From Halorarum halophilum (GTDB lineage: Archaea > Halobacteriota > Halobacteria > Halobacteriales > Haloferacaceae): a stretch of DNA of 64,000 nt. Shown here in pieces: positions 42,696-50,815 of this stretch. Made by a program: the position numbers and the translations under genes. Position 1 is the stretch's first letter; each line of letters begins with the position of its first letter. Below the pieces are notes generated by a model. The model saw nothing but the letters and a program-made list of their open reading frames with translations. It was not told the DNA's origin and ran no database searches. The stretch is taken from positions 682,001 to 746,000 of the forward strand of contig NZ_CP058529.1 of NCBI RefSeq assembly GCF_013401515.1. The letters run 5' to 3'.

Positions 42696-42797
42696 ACCTC
42701 CCCAACCGATTGCGCTCCTCACTCGCTCCGCTCGCTGTGGTGCTCATCCCTCGCGCGTTGTTGGCCGCGCACAGGGCGCGGCCGCCGCGCGCCACAC
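42696..42797. repeat. Dispersed haloarchaeal intergenic repeat, copy A
   Basis: About 100 bases. It shares with copy B (53711-53812) a CCTCCCCA-CCGATTGCGC start and an identical 25-base core (42733-42757; includes GCTGTGGTGCTCATCCCTCG). It ends in a hairpin GGCCGCGC/GCGCGGCC (42763-42770 with 42776-42783) whose bases differ from those in copy B. Confidence 0.75.
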
Positions 42798-42907
42798 GGT
42801 TAGATACCCAAGACTCCTCGGCCGATCTCCCGCGAACTCGTAGGCCCCCTCAGACGTGTGCCGACCAGAGAGCAATCGTTTTCACCTCGGCTACTGCCCG
42901 GGTGAAC

Positions 42908-43495
42908 ATGCACGCCATCACGGGGTCGGGGTGGATCGAGGTCATCTCGGGCTCGATGTTCTCCGGGAAGACCGAGGAGCTCCTCCGTCGCCTCCGTCGC
43001 GCCGAGATCGCGGGCCAGGAGGTCGCGGTGTTCACGCCGGCGATGGACGACCGCTACGGCGAGACGACAATCGGCACGCACAACGGGCGCGCGTGGGAGG
43101 CGACGGTCGTGGAGAACGAGGGTGAGGGGCCGTGGGACATCCTCGACACGCTGAACGGCGAACGCGTCGTCGCCGTCGACGAGGCGAACTTCTTCTCCGA
43201 CGAACTCGTCGACGTCTGCCAGGCGCTCGCGGAGGACGACCGCCGGGTCATCGTCTCCGGGACGGACCAGACGTTCCGCGGCGAACCGTTCCACCCGCTG
43301 CCGGACCTGATGGCCGTCGCCGAGTACGTCGACAAGCTCCAGGCCATCTGCTCGGTCTGCGGGGAGCCGGCGTCGCGCAACCAGCGGCTCATCGAGGGCG
43401 AACCGGCGCACGTCGACGAGCCGACCATCCTCGTCGGCGCCGAGGAGAGCTACGAGGCGCGCTGCCGGAACTGCCACACGATGCGGCAGGGCTGA
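42908..43495 (+). CDS. tdk: Thymidine kinase
   Basis: 195 residues from ATG 42908 (a GTG two codons before is possible). P-loop ISGSMFSGKTEELLRR, Walker B VVAVDEANFF, the lasso zinc site in ICSVCGEPA and CRNCHTMRQ, and the Thr/Tyr thymidine loop ESYEARCRNC. It phosphorylates thymidine for DNA synthesis. Type II thymidine kinase. Upstream is a long gene-free stretch with a tRNA and a repeat. Confidence 0.95.
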   Translation: MHAITGSGWIEVISGSMFSGKTEELLRRLRRAEIAGQEVAVFTPAMDDRYGETTIGTHNGRAWEATVVENEGEGPWDILDTLNGERVVAVDEANFFSDELVDVCQALAEDDRRVIVSGTDQTFRGEPFHPLPDLMAVAEYVDKLQAICSVCGEPASRNQRLIEGEPAHVDEPTILVGAEESYEARCRNCHTMRQG

Positions 43496-43567
43496 CGACA
43501 GGCCCGGGAACCGGCTCCGGCGACCGATCATCGGAACGGTCATAGCCCGGCCGGAGCAACTCCGACC

Positions 43568-44194
43568 GTGACGACGTGGGTAGAGGACCCGGAGGGTGGC
43601 CGGGCGCGCGGGCCGCGCGGACTCGCGCGGGCGTGGGTCGAGGTGCTCGTCCGGCCCGGTCGCTTCTTCCGAACCGGAGTGTCGCCCGGCGACCAGGCGC
43701 CGGGGCTCGTGTTCGCGATCTGCGTCGCGGTCGCGTTCGTCGGCGGTCGGTTCCTCCACGCGTACCTCCGCCTTGGCGACCCGTTCGCGTTTCCGCCGGG
43801 GAGCGTCCCGACCGTGTTCGGCGGGCCGGTCGCCTCGGCGCTCCTCGTCCTGGCGTTGACGGGGCTGCTCGTCGCGCCGGCGATACTCCACCTCACTGCA
43901 GCCCTCCAGACGGCCCTGCTCATCCCGATCGTCCGCGACCGCGGGGGAGTGAGCGAGACGGTACAGGTCATCGCGTACGCGAGCGCGCCGTGCGCGCTCG
44001 CGGGACCGCCGGTGCCTGGCCTCCGAGCGGCGTGCGCGCTCTACGGCGCCGCGCTCCTCGTCCTCGGCCTTCGAGAGGTTCACGGGACGAGCACGCTCCG
44101 GGCCGCAGCCGCCGGCGCCATCCCCGCGACGCTGGTGTTCGGTGTGGGGTTCCGGGGGCTGGATGCGCTGAGCACACTTCTCGGCGAGATCTGA
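43568..44194 (+). CDS. Yip1-domain-like membrane protein
   Basis: 208 residues from GTG 43568. An amphipathic start (LARAWVEVLVRPGRFFRTGV) is followed by about five membrane segments (LVFAICVAVAFVGGRF, ALLVLALTGLLVAPAILHLT, QVIAYASAPCALAGPP, ALYGAALLVLGL and AAAAGAIPATLVFGVG). The pattern, with VSPGDQAPG before the first helix and GVSETVQVIAYAS in the middle, is that of archaeal Yip1 proteins. Role unknown, perhaps in membrane organisation. Confidence 0.75.
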   Translation: MTTWVEDPEGGRARGPRGLARAWVEVLVRPGRFFRTGVSPGDQAPGLVFAICVAVAFVGGRFLHAYLRLGDPFAFPPGSVPTVFGGPVASALLVLALTGLLVAPAILHLTAALQTALLIPIVRDRGGVSETVQVIAYASAPCALAGPPVPGLRAACALYGAALLVLGLREVHGTSTLRAAAAGAIPATLVFGVGFRGLDALSTLLGEI

Positions 44195-44251
44195 CTCGGG
44201 CGAGAACGCGAGCGGGGGCCGAGAGAGGGGGTGCGCTCGCGTCCGCGTTTC

Positions 44252-44267
44252 GACAACCGTTTTAAGC
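44252..44267 (+). promoter_or_regulatory. Promoter of the S1/OB/DHH gene, GACAACC-type
   Basis: The sequence gacaaccgttttaagc places GACAACC beside a TTTTAA box about 28 bases before ATG 44290, so the transcript is leaderless. Confidence 0.5.
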
Positions 44268-44289
44268 AGGGGACCCACCGTTCGCACAA

Positions 44290-46437
44290 ATGGGTACCTG
44301 TATCATCTGTGGTACGCCCGTCGACGGGCGCATCTGTGATTCCCACGAAGAGGACGTCGTGTTCGAGTTCCGCGGCAACAAACCGAGCCAGCTCGTTCCC
44401 AACCGCTTCTACAGCGGGACGGTCGACGGCTACGCCGACTTCGGGCTGTTCGTCGACCTGTCGTCGAACGTCACCGGGCTGCTCCACCGCTCGGAGCTCG
44501 ACCAGCGCCTCGAGTCGCTCGACCTCGAACCCGGCGACCCGGTGTACGTCCAGGTGAAGAACGTCCGGGACAACGGCGACGTTGACCTCGCGTGGTCCAT
44601 CCGCCAGTCGGACCGCGAGTTCCGCGGCGCGCTCATCCAGGACGGCACCGAGGAACGCGACGCGGAGCCGGACGACGAGGACGACGACGGACCGGGCCCC
44701 GTGACCCACACGCCGACGAAGAAGGACCGGGGCGGGGACGACGACGGCGAGAGCCAGGGAAACGGGCGTAGCGGCGGGACCGGCGCGGAGACGAACGGGT
44801 CCTCGTCGCGGGACACGACCGAACCCTCGGGGACCGAGACGACGTCCACGACCGAACCGGAGGCAGAGCCGGCCTCCGAGACCGCGGACGACTCCCGAGA
44901 CGAGGACGAGGGAGCCGAGCCGACCGCCGACCGCGAGCGGGTCGACATCGGCTCGCTCGGGGACCGGGTCGGCCAGGACGTCCGTATCGAGGGCGAGGTC
45001 GTCGGCGCCCGACAGACCGGTGGCCCGACCGTCTTCGAACTGCGCGACGAGACGGGCGTCGTCGACTGCGCCGCGTTCATCGAGGCCGGCGTCCGCGCGT
45101 ACCCGTCGATCGACGTGGGCGACATCGTCCGCCTCGACGGCCAGGTCGAACGCCGCCGGAACGAGATCCAGGTCGAGACCGAGGCGCTCGCTGCGCTCGA
45201 GGGCGAGGAGGCCGAGACGGTCCAGCGCCGCCTCGCCGACGCCCTGACGGCGGAGGCCCGACCGGAGACCGTCGACACGCTCGCCGACCACGACGCGCTC
45301 GAGGCGATGACCGACGACCTGCTCGACATCGCCGAGGCGCTCCGGCGTTCGGTGCTCGAGTCGCGCCCGGTCGTCGTGCGACACGCCGCGACCGCGGACG
45401 GCTACGTCGCCGGCGCGGCGGTCGAGCGCGCCGTGCTCCCGCTCATCCGCGAGGAGCACGCCGCGAGCGACGCCCAGTACCACTACTTTACCCGCCGGCC
45501 GCTCGACGAGCCGGTGTACGACATGGACGCGGCGACGAAGGACGCGACGCGGATGCTCCAGGACCGCGACCGCCACGACGAGAAGCTCCCGTTCGTGCTG
45601 CTGCTCGGCACCGGCTCGACGGTCGAGTCCGCCGACGGCCTCGACCTCCTCGGCATCTACGGCGCCGAGCGCGCCGTCGTCGACGCCGCAGCCGCCGACC
45701 CCGAGATCGCCGACTCCGTCGAGACGCTCGCGAACCCCGACCTCGCGGGCGCCGACGCCGGGGAGCTCTCCACCGGCGCGCTGGCCGCGACGCTGGCCGC
45801 GACTGTAAACGGGGACGTTCGCGACGACGTCGCACACCTCCCGGCGATCAGCTACTGGGAGGATACCCCCGAACCGTACGCGGACCTGGCTGCCGACGCC
45901 GGGTACGACGCCGAGCGCGTCGCGGAGCTCCGCGAGGCCGTCGCCCTGGAGGCGTTCTACCAGAGTTACCAGGACAAGCGCGAACTCATCACGGACATCC
46001 TCTTCAGCGGCGACGACGGCGACCTCGCGGGCCACATCTCCGCGCAGTTCCGCGAGAAGCTCGAGACCGAACTCGACACGGCCAGCGCCAACGCCGAGTC
46101 CCGCGAGGCCGGCGACGTGCCGTTCACCGTCCTCGACGCCGACGCGTACGCCCACCGGTACGACTTCCCGCCGACGAGCCTCCTGGCGGACGCGCTTCAC
46201 CGCCGCGAGCGCGACGAGGGAACGCACGTCACGCTGGTGTACGGCACCGACGAACTGTTCCTCCGCGCGAGCGAGGACCTGGACGTACGCGAGGTCGCCG
46301 GGGACGCGGCCGAGGACGTGACCGACGCGGGCGTCACCGCGGTCGGCGTCCGCGAGGGGCGCGTCGAGTTCCTCTCCGGGCGCCGCGAGGCCGTCGTCGA
46401 CGCCGTCGTCGACGCGGTCGCGAGCCAGGTCGCCTGA
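44290..46437 (+). CDS. Zinc-finger/S1/OB-fold/DHH protein, RecJ-Cdc45-like with lost DHH motif
   Basis: 715 residues. It begins with a zinc knuckle (CIICGTPVDGRICDSH), then an S1 RNA-binding domain (about 32-110: NRFYSGTVDGYADFGLFVDL, VTGLLHRSEL), an acidic Ser/Thr/Gly linker (120-215), an OB fold (about 220-300: VRIEGEVVGARQTGGPTVFE) and a DHH-family phosphoesterase core (345 to end). Motif I survives in part (VVVRHAATADGYVAGAAVER). The diagnostic DHH is replaced: GAERAVVDAAAADPEI. The nuclease is therefore probably inactive. Such RecJ relatives serve as Cdc45/GAN-like scaffolds with GINS and MCM in archaea, or bind RNA. Leaderless promoter. Confidence 0.85.
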   Translation: MGTCIICGTPVDGRICDSHEEDVVFEFRGNKPSQLVPNRFYSGTVDGYADFGLFVDLSSNVTGLLHRSELDQRLESLDLEPGDPVYVQVKNVRDNGDVDLAWSIRQSDREFRGALIQDGTEERDAEPDDEDDDGPGPVTHTPTKKDRGGDDDGESQGNGRSGGTGAETNGSSSRDTTEPSGTETTSTTEPEAEPASETADDSRDEDEGAEPTADRERVDIGSLGDRVGQDVRIEGEVVGARQTGGPTVFELRDETGVVDCAAFIEAGVRAYPSIDVGDIVRLDGQVERRRNEIQVETEALAALEGEEAETVQRRLADALTAEARPETVDTLADHDALEAMTDDLLDIAEALRRSVLESRPVVVRHAATADGYVAGAAVERAVLPLIREEHAASDAQYHYFTRRPLDEPVYDMDAATKDATRMLQDRDRHDEKLPFVLLLGTGSTVESADGLDLLGIYGAERAVVDAAAADPEIADSVETLANPDLAGADAGELSTGALAATLAATVNGDVRDDVAHLPAISYWEDTPEPYADLAADAGYDAERVAELREAVALEAFYQSYQDKRELITDILFSGDDGDLAGHISAQFREKLETELDTASANAESREAGDVPFTVLDADAYAHRYDFPPTSLLADALHRRERDEGTHVTLVYGTDELFLRASEDLDVREVAGDAAEDVTDAGVTAVGVREGRVEFLSGRREAVVDAVVDAVASQVA

Positions 46438-46739
46438 GTCGAAAACGTCTCGATCTTCTCCGGACCGCTCTCGGACCGTTTTCTCGCCGCTAGGGCATCG
46501 TTTAGACGCCAGAGGGAACGACTCAGTTCGGCAAACGAACTCGCGCTCAGCAACGGTACGGTGACACGCTCCGGGCGTGGACGTGGTCGGTCAGATCCGA
46601 GAACTCGCTCTGACCGCAGTTGTGAGAAACGTCGAACGTGGTCCCCAACGTCGGTCAGTACAGGGTGGGCAGTTGATCAGATACGCCCGCGGATAGGATT
46701 TGTATCTTCCTTACCGCCATCGCACGACGGCGGGCTTCC
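46438..46739. other. Gene-free stretch, more A/T-rich than flanks
   Basis: 302 bases between the S1/DHH gene and the convergent DUF1801 gene. Codon-like bias is absent in every frame and no long inverted repeat is evident. It marks the left edge of a patch (to about 49220) whose base composition is less GC-rich than the rest. Confidence 0.4.
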
Positions 46740-47546
46740 TCACCAGCCCATCCCCGGCTCGTCGGCGGCTTGCCGCACCCAGGAAGCGACCTGCTCCTCG
46801 TCCAGCGTGTCCGTCTCCTCCAGGTCCAGCGCCTGTCTGGTCGGATCTGATCCGCTGGGCGGCTCCGGCTCGAGGTACGATTCGCACACGAAGGTCAGCT
46901 TCACGTGTTTCGAGAACGCGCTGAACGACGCGAACCATCCCTCGTCCTCGACGCCATAGAACGGCTGGTGCCACTTCACGGCGCGGCGCACGTCGGGCAC
47001 TTCGCATTGGATGATCTCGTCGATTCGTGCCGCGACCTCACGCTTCCACCCCGGCAGCGCCGCAACGTACGCCTTCACTGCTGTCGATCCATCGGTTTCG
47101 TCCTTCCTCCGCGCCGCCTGGTACTGTTTGCTCCGTTCCTCCCACTCTCCCTCCGTCGGAACCTGGTCCGACAGCTCGATCTCCCCGAAGTCCTCGTCCA
47201 CGATGGTTTCCTCGCCCTCTCGACCCGATATCGAAGTCACGACCAGGATCGGGTCCGGACCCTCGGGGTCAGAAAACAGGTCGAAGGCCAGCCGCACCGT
47301 CCCTCCTCGCCAGTGGCGAGCAAAGCCAACCCAGCCGTCGGGGTGGTCGTCCCGGGTGTCCTGTTCGACCCGGAACAGACCCAGTAAGGCTGGAATAGCG
47401 TCGGCACCCCACTGGAGTCCCTTTTCGGGATCCGTGAAACGAACCCCCTCGTCGTGGTCTTTACTGTAGTAGGGTGCTCTGATCGCTCGGTTCGCCATCA
47501 CGAGTTCGGAGACCCGCTTGGCCGTAAGTGAGCCGGACGCACTCAT
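46740..47546 (-). CDS. DUF1801-domain protein with unrelated N-terminal half
   Basis: 268 residues. Residues about 150-268 are a DUF1801/YdhG-type domain: AVKAYVAALPGWKREVAARI, IQCEVPDVRRAVKWHQPFYG, WFASFSAFSKHVKLTFVCES. The N-terminal half (KRVSELVMANRAIRAPYYSK, WGADAIPALLGLFRVEQDTR) is unfamiliar and looks like a separate folded domain. DUF1801 proteins are often found with ArsR and SRPBCC genes, as here, but the biochemical role is unknown. Codon use is less GC-biased than neighbours, suggesting transfer. Confidence 0.8.
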   Translation of the reverse strand: MSASGSLTAKRVSELVMANRAIRAPYYSKDHDEGVRFTDPEKGLQWGADAIPALLGLFRVEQDTRDDHPDGWVGFARHWRGGTVRLAFDLFSDPEGPDPILVVTSISGREGEETIVDEDFGEIELSDQVPTEGEWEERSKQYQAARRKDETDGSTAVKAYVAALPGWKREVAARIDEIIQCEVPDVRRAVKWHQPFYGVEDEGWFASFSAFSKHVKLTFVCESYLEPEPPSGSDPTRQALDLEETDTLDEEQVASWVRQAADEPGMGW

Positions 47547-47725
47547 AATCGCTCACCGAGATGTCGTATTGGCTTATCAATATTCCGCGGTCCTCGGGAG
47601 TGGGGCGAGCCGGATGTTTCCGTTGGGACCTGGCAGCTAGCTTCACGGGAGTTCAAACGCCAAGCGACCCTCGCCGCTCAGGCCGTAGATCGTCACGCCT
47701 CGCTTCATACTGCTCCAAACATCTG

Positions 47726-47743
47726 TTTAACTAGAAGGTTAAA
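47726..47743 (+). promoter_or_regulatory. Inverted repeat over the ArsR-operon TATA box, candidate self-operator
   Basis: TTTAAC (47726-47731), six bases, GTTAAA (47738-47743). The right arm with the next T (gttaaat) is the TATA-like box, 27-30 bases before ATG 47770. A dimeric ArsR protein binding here would block its own operon. Inferred from position and symmetry. Confidence 0.5.
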
Positions 47744-47769
47744 TGGTAGGGAGCTGTATACTAAACCGG

Positions 47770-48108
47770 ATGGTTGAACAGGAGCCAGACGACCTGAACC
47801 TCGATTCGGTCTTCCAGGCACTCTCCCACCCGATACGGCGGTCAATCCTCGAGCAGTTGACCGACGGCCCGGAGAGTGTGGGCGACCTGGCCGAACCTCA
47901 CGACGTCTCCCTGCCGGCCGTATCCAAGCACCTGCGCGTGCTGGAGGACGCTGGGTTGATCGACGTCGAGAAGGACGGCCAAGTTCGCCGCTGCCACCTC
48001 GACGCCGTACCACTTTCCGCGGCGTTCGGGTGGCTGACCCAGTACCGCGTCTTCTGGGAGGACCGGTTGGATGCACTGGCCAACCATCTGGAGAACGAAG
48101 ACCAATGA
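47770..48108 (+). CDS. ArsR-family transcriptional regulator
   Basis: 112 residues from ATG 47770. Winged helix: VFQALSHPIRRSILEQLTDG, VGDLAEPHDVSLPAVSKHLR (helix 4) and EDAGLIDVEKDGQVRRCHLD (wing). No metal-binding cysteine motif (CxC) is seen, so it may sense another ligand. This type usually accompanies SRPBCC and DUF1801 genes, as here. The stop overlaps the SRPBCC start by four bases. Confidence 0.92.
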   Translation: MVEQEPDDLNLDSVFQALSHPIRRSILEQLTDGPESVGDLAEPHDVSLPAVSKHLRVLEDAGLIDVEKDGQVRRCHLDAVPLSAAFGWLTQYRVFWEDRLDALANHLENEDQ

Positions 48109-48596
48109 CGGACGACCCCAACGAAGGCGATGCAGCAACGACAGAGAACACGCCGGACGAAGAGCGGAGCATCACCGTGAATCGCGTGATCGAAGCGCCG
48201 GCCGAACGCGTTTACGAAGCGTTCCTCACTCCTGCGGACATCGCGGTGTGGGCTCCCCCGGACGGGTTCCGCGCTGACGTTCAGGAGGTCGAACCCGAGG
48301 AGGGCGGGTCCTTCCGAGTCGAGAACGTCGGTGAAACAGAGGAGATGGAACAGTACTCCCACACGTTCCAGGGCACCTACCAGGAACTGAAACGCGGCGA
48401 GAAGATCGTCTGGACCGAGGACTCCGGGGAGGGTGAGGACCCCAGTATGGTAACGGTCACGTTGGACGCGGTCCCCGACGGGACCGAGGTCACCCTCCGC
48501 TTAGACGGCATCCCCCAGGATGTCGCCGAGAAATACGGGGTCGCGGAGGCCAAGGAGCGTTCCCTCGAAAAACTCGCCGATCAGGTGGAGAACTGA
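48105..48596 (+). CDS. SRPBCC (AHSA1/START-like) domain protein
   Basis: 163 residues. After an acidic start the SRPBCC fold begins at about 22: SITVNRVIEAPAERVYEAFL, then ADIAVWAPPDGFRADVQEVE, GTYQELKRGEKIVWTEDS and a final helix ERSLEKLADQVEN. These proteins hold hydrophobic ligands in a central cavity or act as Hsp90-activator-like modules. Coupled to the ArsR gene by ATGA overlap, suggesting that ArsR controls and perhaps senses the same ligand. Confidence 0.9.
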   Translation: MTDDPNEGDAATTENTPDEERSITVNRVIEAPAERVYEAFLTPADIAVWAPPDGFRADVQEVEPEEGGSFRVENVGETEEMEQYSHTFQGTYQELKRGEKIVWTEDSGEGEDPSMVTVTLDAVPDGTEVTLRLDGIPQDVAEKYGVAEAKERSLEKLADQVEN

Positions 48597-48598
48597 CC

Positions 48599-48826
48599 AT
48601 GTCAGCTGACACCACTAGCGAGGCAGTACCCACGGGATCCACGACGGACGAGGACGCGGAATGGGGCAAGATCAGCCTCGCCGTCCTAATCTCGATCGTT
48701 CTAGCTACGGGGATCCATTACCTGCTGCTGGCCAATATCGATATGCACCCATCGCTGCATGCGCTCGTCGGCATCGTCCTCTTCTTCCTCACTGGATTCG
48801 TCGTGTTCCAGATCGTGATGGGGTAA
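48599..48826 (+). CDS. Small two-helix membrane protein
   Basis: 75 residues, two hydrophobic stretches (ISLAVLISIVLATGIHYLLL and LHALVGIVLFFLTGFVVFQI) with a short connecting loop. It follows the SRPBCC gene by two bases and ends the ArsR operon. No family recognised. It may be the membrane partner of the operon. Confidence 0.75.
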   Translation: MSADTTSEAVPTGSTTDEDAEWGKISLAVLISIVLATGIHYLLLANIDMHPSLHALVGIVLFFLTGFVVFQIVMG

Positions 48827-49222
48827 CCGACGTCCCAAGGCCCGAGCATTCATCGACATTACTTGTGGTACGAATATCGGTGTTTTCCACCTGAAGGTTC
48901 GTATACCGCGTTACAGTTCGGTTTCCAGGGATAGCTCGAGAAACTGGGGAAGTCCTGCTACATACACATTCTTTGGTTATCAATGCTGCAAAGTCCAGCA
49001 ACTGTGACAACGGGATGTAGAAATCACGGTAGCTACGCAGGGTAATCCACGGCTGATTCGTAACGTCGTTAACGAACGGAACGTGCTATTACTCGGCGTC
49101 TACGCAAGGCCCCCGCTAGCGTGCATCGTGGATCGCCAACCGTTACTCCGTTCCCGTAGTTGTCATTAGGAAAGTATTTGTCGGAGTACGTCTCGACACG
49201 TGATAGCGAAGTACGGACGAGT
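48827..49222. other. Gene-free stretch, A/T-rich, right edge of the accessory patch
   Basis: About 396 bases of low codon-bias sequence. No ORF has haloarchaeal composition, and no repeat or hairpin stands out. A promoter for the histidine kinase may lie near 49175-49183 (aagtatttg). Confidence 0.4.
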
Positions 49223-50767
49223 ATGAAACGCACAGAGCCGACCGACGAGGAGCACGCGCGCGCCGGCCGGAGCGACTGGGTCGATTTCGACGCGCTCCGG
49301 GAGCGGGGAGAGGCCTTCTCGGACTGCGGGACGGCCCGCTCGGTCCGCGAAGCGCTCGCGCGGGTCCTCGCCGAGGAGTTGGCCGTCGACGCGGTCGGCA
49401 TTTATCACCGCGAGGGGGACCGCTACCGGGCGCTGGTGCGCGATTCGAACGGGGACTCCGTCGTCGTTCCGGAGTTCCTCCCTGGCGGGGACTCCCCCAT
49501 CGCGGCGGTCGTCGACGAGGGCGGCACCCACTGTGGGGGAATCACCGGGGACGCCTTCGGCGAGGCGACCGAGTACTGCGTCACCCCCCTGAACGGCGAC
49601 GGCGCGGTGCTGCTGCTCTCTGCGGACCCCGACGGGTTCGGCTCGGAGGTGCACGCCGCGCTCTCGATGCTCTCCGGGCACGCCGAGGTGGCCCTCGGCG
49701 ACGTGGAGGGCGGGACGCTTCGGCGGGCGGCCACCGCGGAGGTGAGACCGGACGTCTCTGAGGAGGAGCTCCTGGAGGCGCTCTCCCACGCCTTCCCCGA
49801 CTCCGCGTTCATCCTCGACGAGGACGGCACGTTCCTCGACGTGCTGCTGGGGATCAGGACGATCGAGTTGCGCCCCCAGGAGGAACTCGTCGGGCGGAGC
49901 GTCGGCGACGTCCACGACGAGCGTGAGGCCGACAGGATCGTCTCGGCGATCCGCGCCGCGATCGGAACCGGCGACGTCCAGCGCGTCGAGTACTCGACGG
50001 GGGGGACGGACGACCGGGCACACTTCGAGGGACGGGTCGCGCCGCTCCCGAACGTCGGCGGGCGACCTGCGGCCGTACTCGTCGCCCGCGACGTCACTCG
50101 ACGCCACGAGCGCGAGCGCGACCTCCGCCGGCAGAACGAGCGCCTGGAGGAGTTCGCCGCCATCGTCAGCCACGACCTCCGGAACCCGCTCAACACCGCG
50201 ACCGGCTTCCTCGAACTCCTCTCGGAGGACGTGGACGACGAGCGGATCGATCGGATCGCGACCGCCCACGACCGGATGGCCGCGCTCATCGAGGACCTGC
50301 TCGCGCTGGCCCGAAACGGCCGCCGGGTGACTGACGCGGCCCCCGTCGACCTACGCACGGCCGCGGAGCAGGCCTGGGCGACCGTCTCGCCCGACGGGAC
50401 CCTCGAGGTCACGGGGACGACGACGGTCCGGGCGGACCCAGCCCGGTTCAGACAGGTGCTCGAGAACCTGGTCCGAAACGCCGCGGACCACGCCGCCCCG
50501 CATCCGACGGTGACGATCGGACCGCTCGCGAACGGCGAGGGCTTCTACGTCGCCGACGACGGGCCGGGGATCCCGGGCGACGAACGTACCGACGTGTTCG
50601 AGACCGGCTACACCTCGATCCCAGGCGGGACGGGACTCGGCCTCGCCATCGTCGAGCGCGCCGCGGAGGCGCACGGCTGGACGGTCGAGGCGCACGAGGG
50701 CGAGGACGGCGGCGCGCGCTTCGAGTTCCGCGGCGTCGACGTGGTCGGGGGCGGCCGGGCGGACTGA
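49223..50767 (+). CDS. Histidine kinase with GAF-like and PAS domains
   Basis: 514 residues from ATG 49223; a TTG 21 codons earlier would add non-acidic residues. GAF-like domain about 45-165 (REALARVLAEELAVDAVGIY), PAS about 175-300 (ALSHAFPDSAFILDEDGTFL), DHp with the phospho-acceptor His317 in EFAAIVSHDLRNPLNTATGF, and HATPase boxes N (LENLVRNAADHA), G1 (VADDGPGIP) and G2 (GGTGLGLAI). No membrane segment, so a cytosolic sensor. No response regulator is adjacent. Confidence 0.92.
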   Translation: MKRTEPTDEEHARAGRSDWVDFDALRERGEAFSDCGTARSVREALARVLAEELAVDAVGIYHREGDRYRALVRDSNGDSVVVPEFLPGGDSPIAAVVDEGGTHCGGITGDAFGEATEYCVTPLNGDGAVLLLSADPDGFGSEVHAALSMLSGHAEVALGDVEGGTLRRAATAEVRPDVSEEELLEALSHAFPDSAFILDEDGTFLDVLLGIRTIELRPQEELVGRSVGDVHDEREADRIVSAIRAAIGTGDVQRVEYSTGGTDDRAHFEGRVAPLPNVGGRPAAVLVARDVTRRHERERDLRRQNERLEEFAAIVSHDLRNPLNTATGFLELLSEDVDDERIDRIATAHDRMAALIEDLLALARNGRRVTDAAPVDLRTAAEQAWATVSPDGTLEVTGTTTVRADPARFRQVLENLVRNAADHAAPHPTVTIGPLANGEGFYVADDGPGIPGDERTDVFETGYTSIPGGTGLGLAIVERAAEAHGWTVEAHEGEDGGARFEFRGVDVVGGGRAD

Positions 50768-50815
50768 CCCGGCGGAACGAAACCCTTACCCGAGAAACGC
50801 GCGGATTCACCGGCG

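Larger units (their letters stand above)
42514..42907. other. Gene-free stretch after tRNA-Leu: UUCG hairpin and dispersed repeat copy A
   Basis: Bases 42528-42568 form a nested hairpin with a UUCG tetraloop: GGTGCTGT pairs ACAGCACC and GCGGCCC pairs GGGTCGC. Further on, 42696-42797 is a copy of a repeat also found at 53711-53812. Frames crossing this region look non-coding. Confidence 0.6.

Noticed and set aside
48105..48596. SRPBCC gene as a polyketide cyclase
   Set aside because: The fold alone does not show this activity, and no biosynthetic genes are near; kept as a general SRPBCC protein.
48789..49010. Minus-strand 73-codon frame after the ArsR operon
   Set aside because: Composition is unlike haloarchaeal proteins, no promoter or motif is seen.
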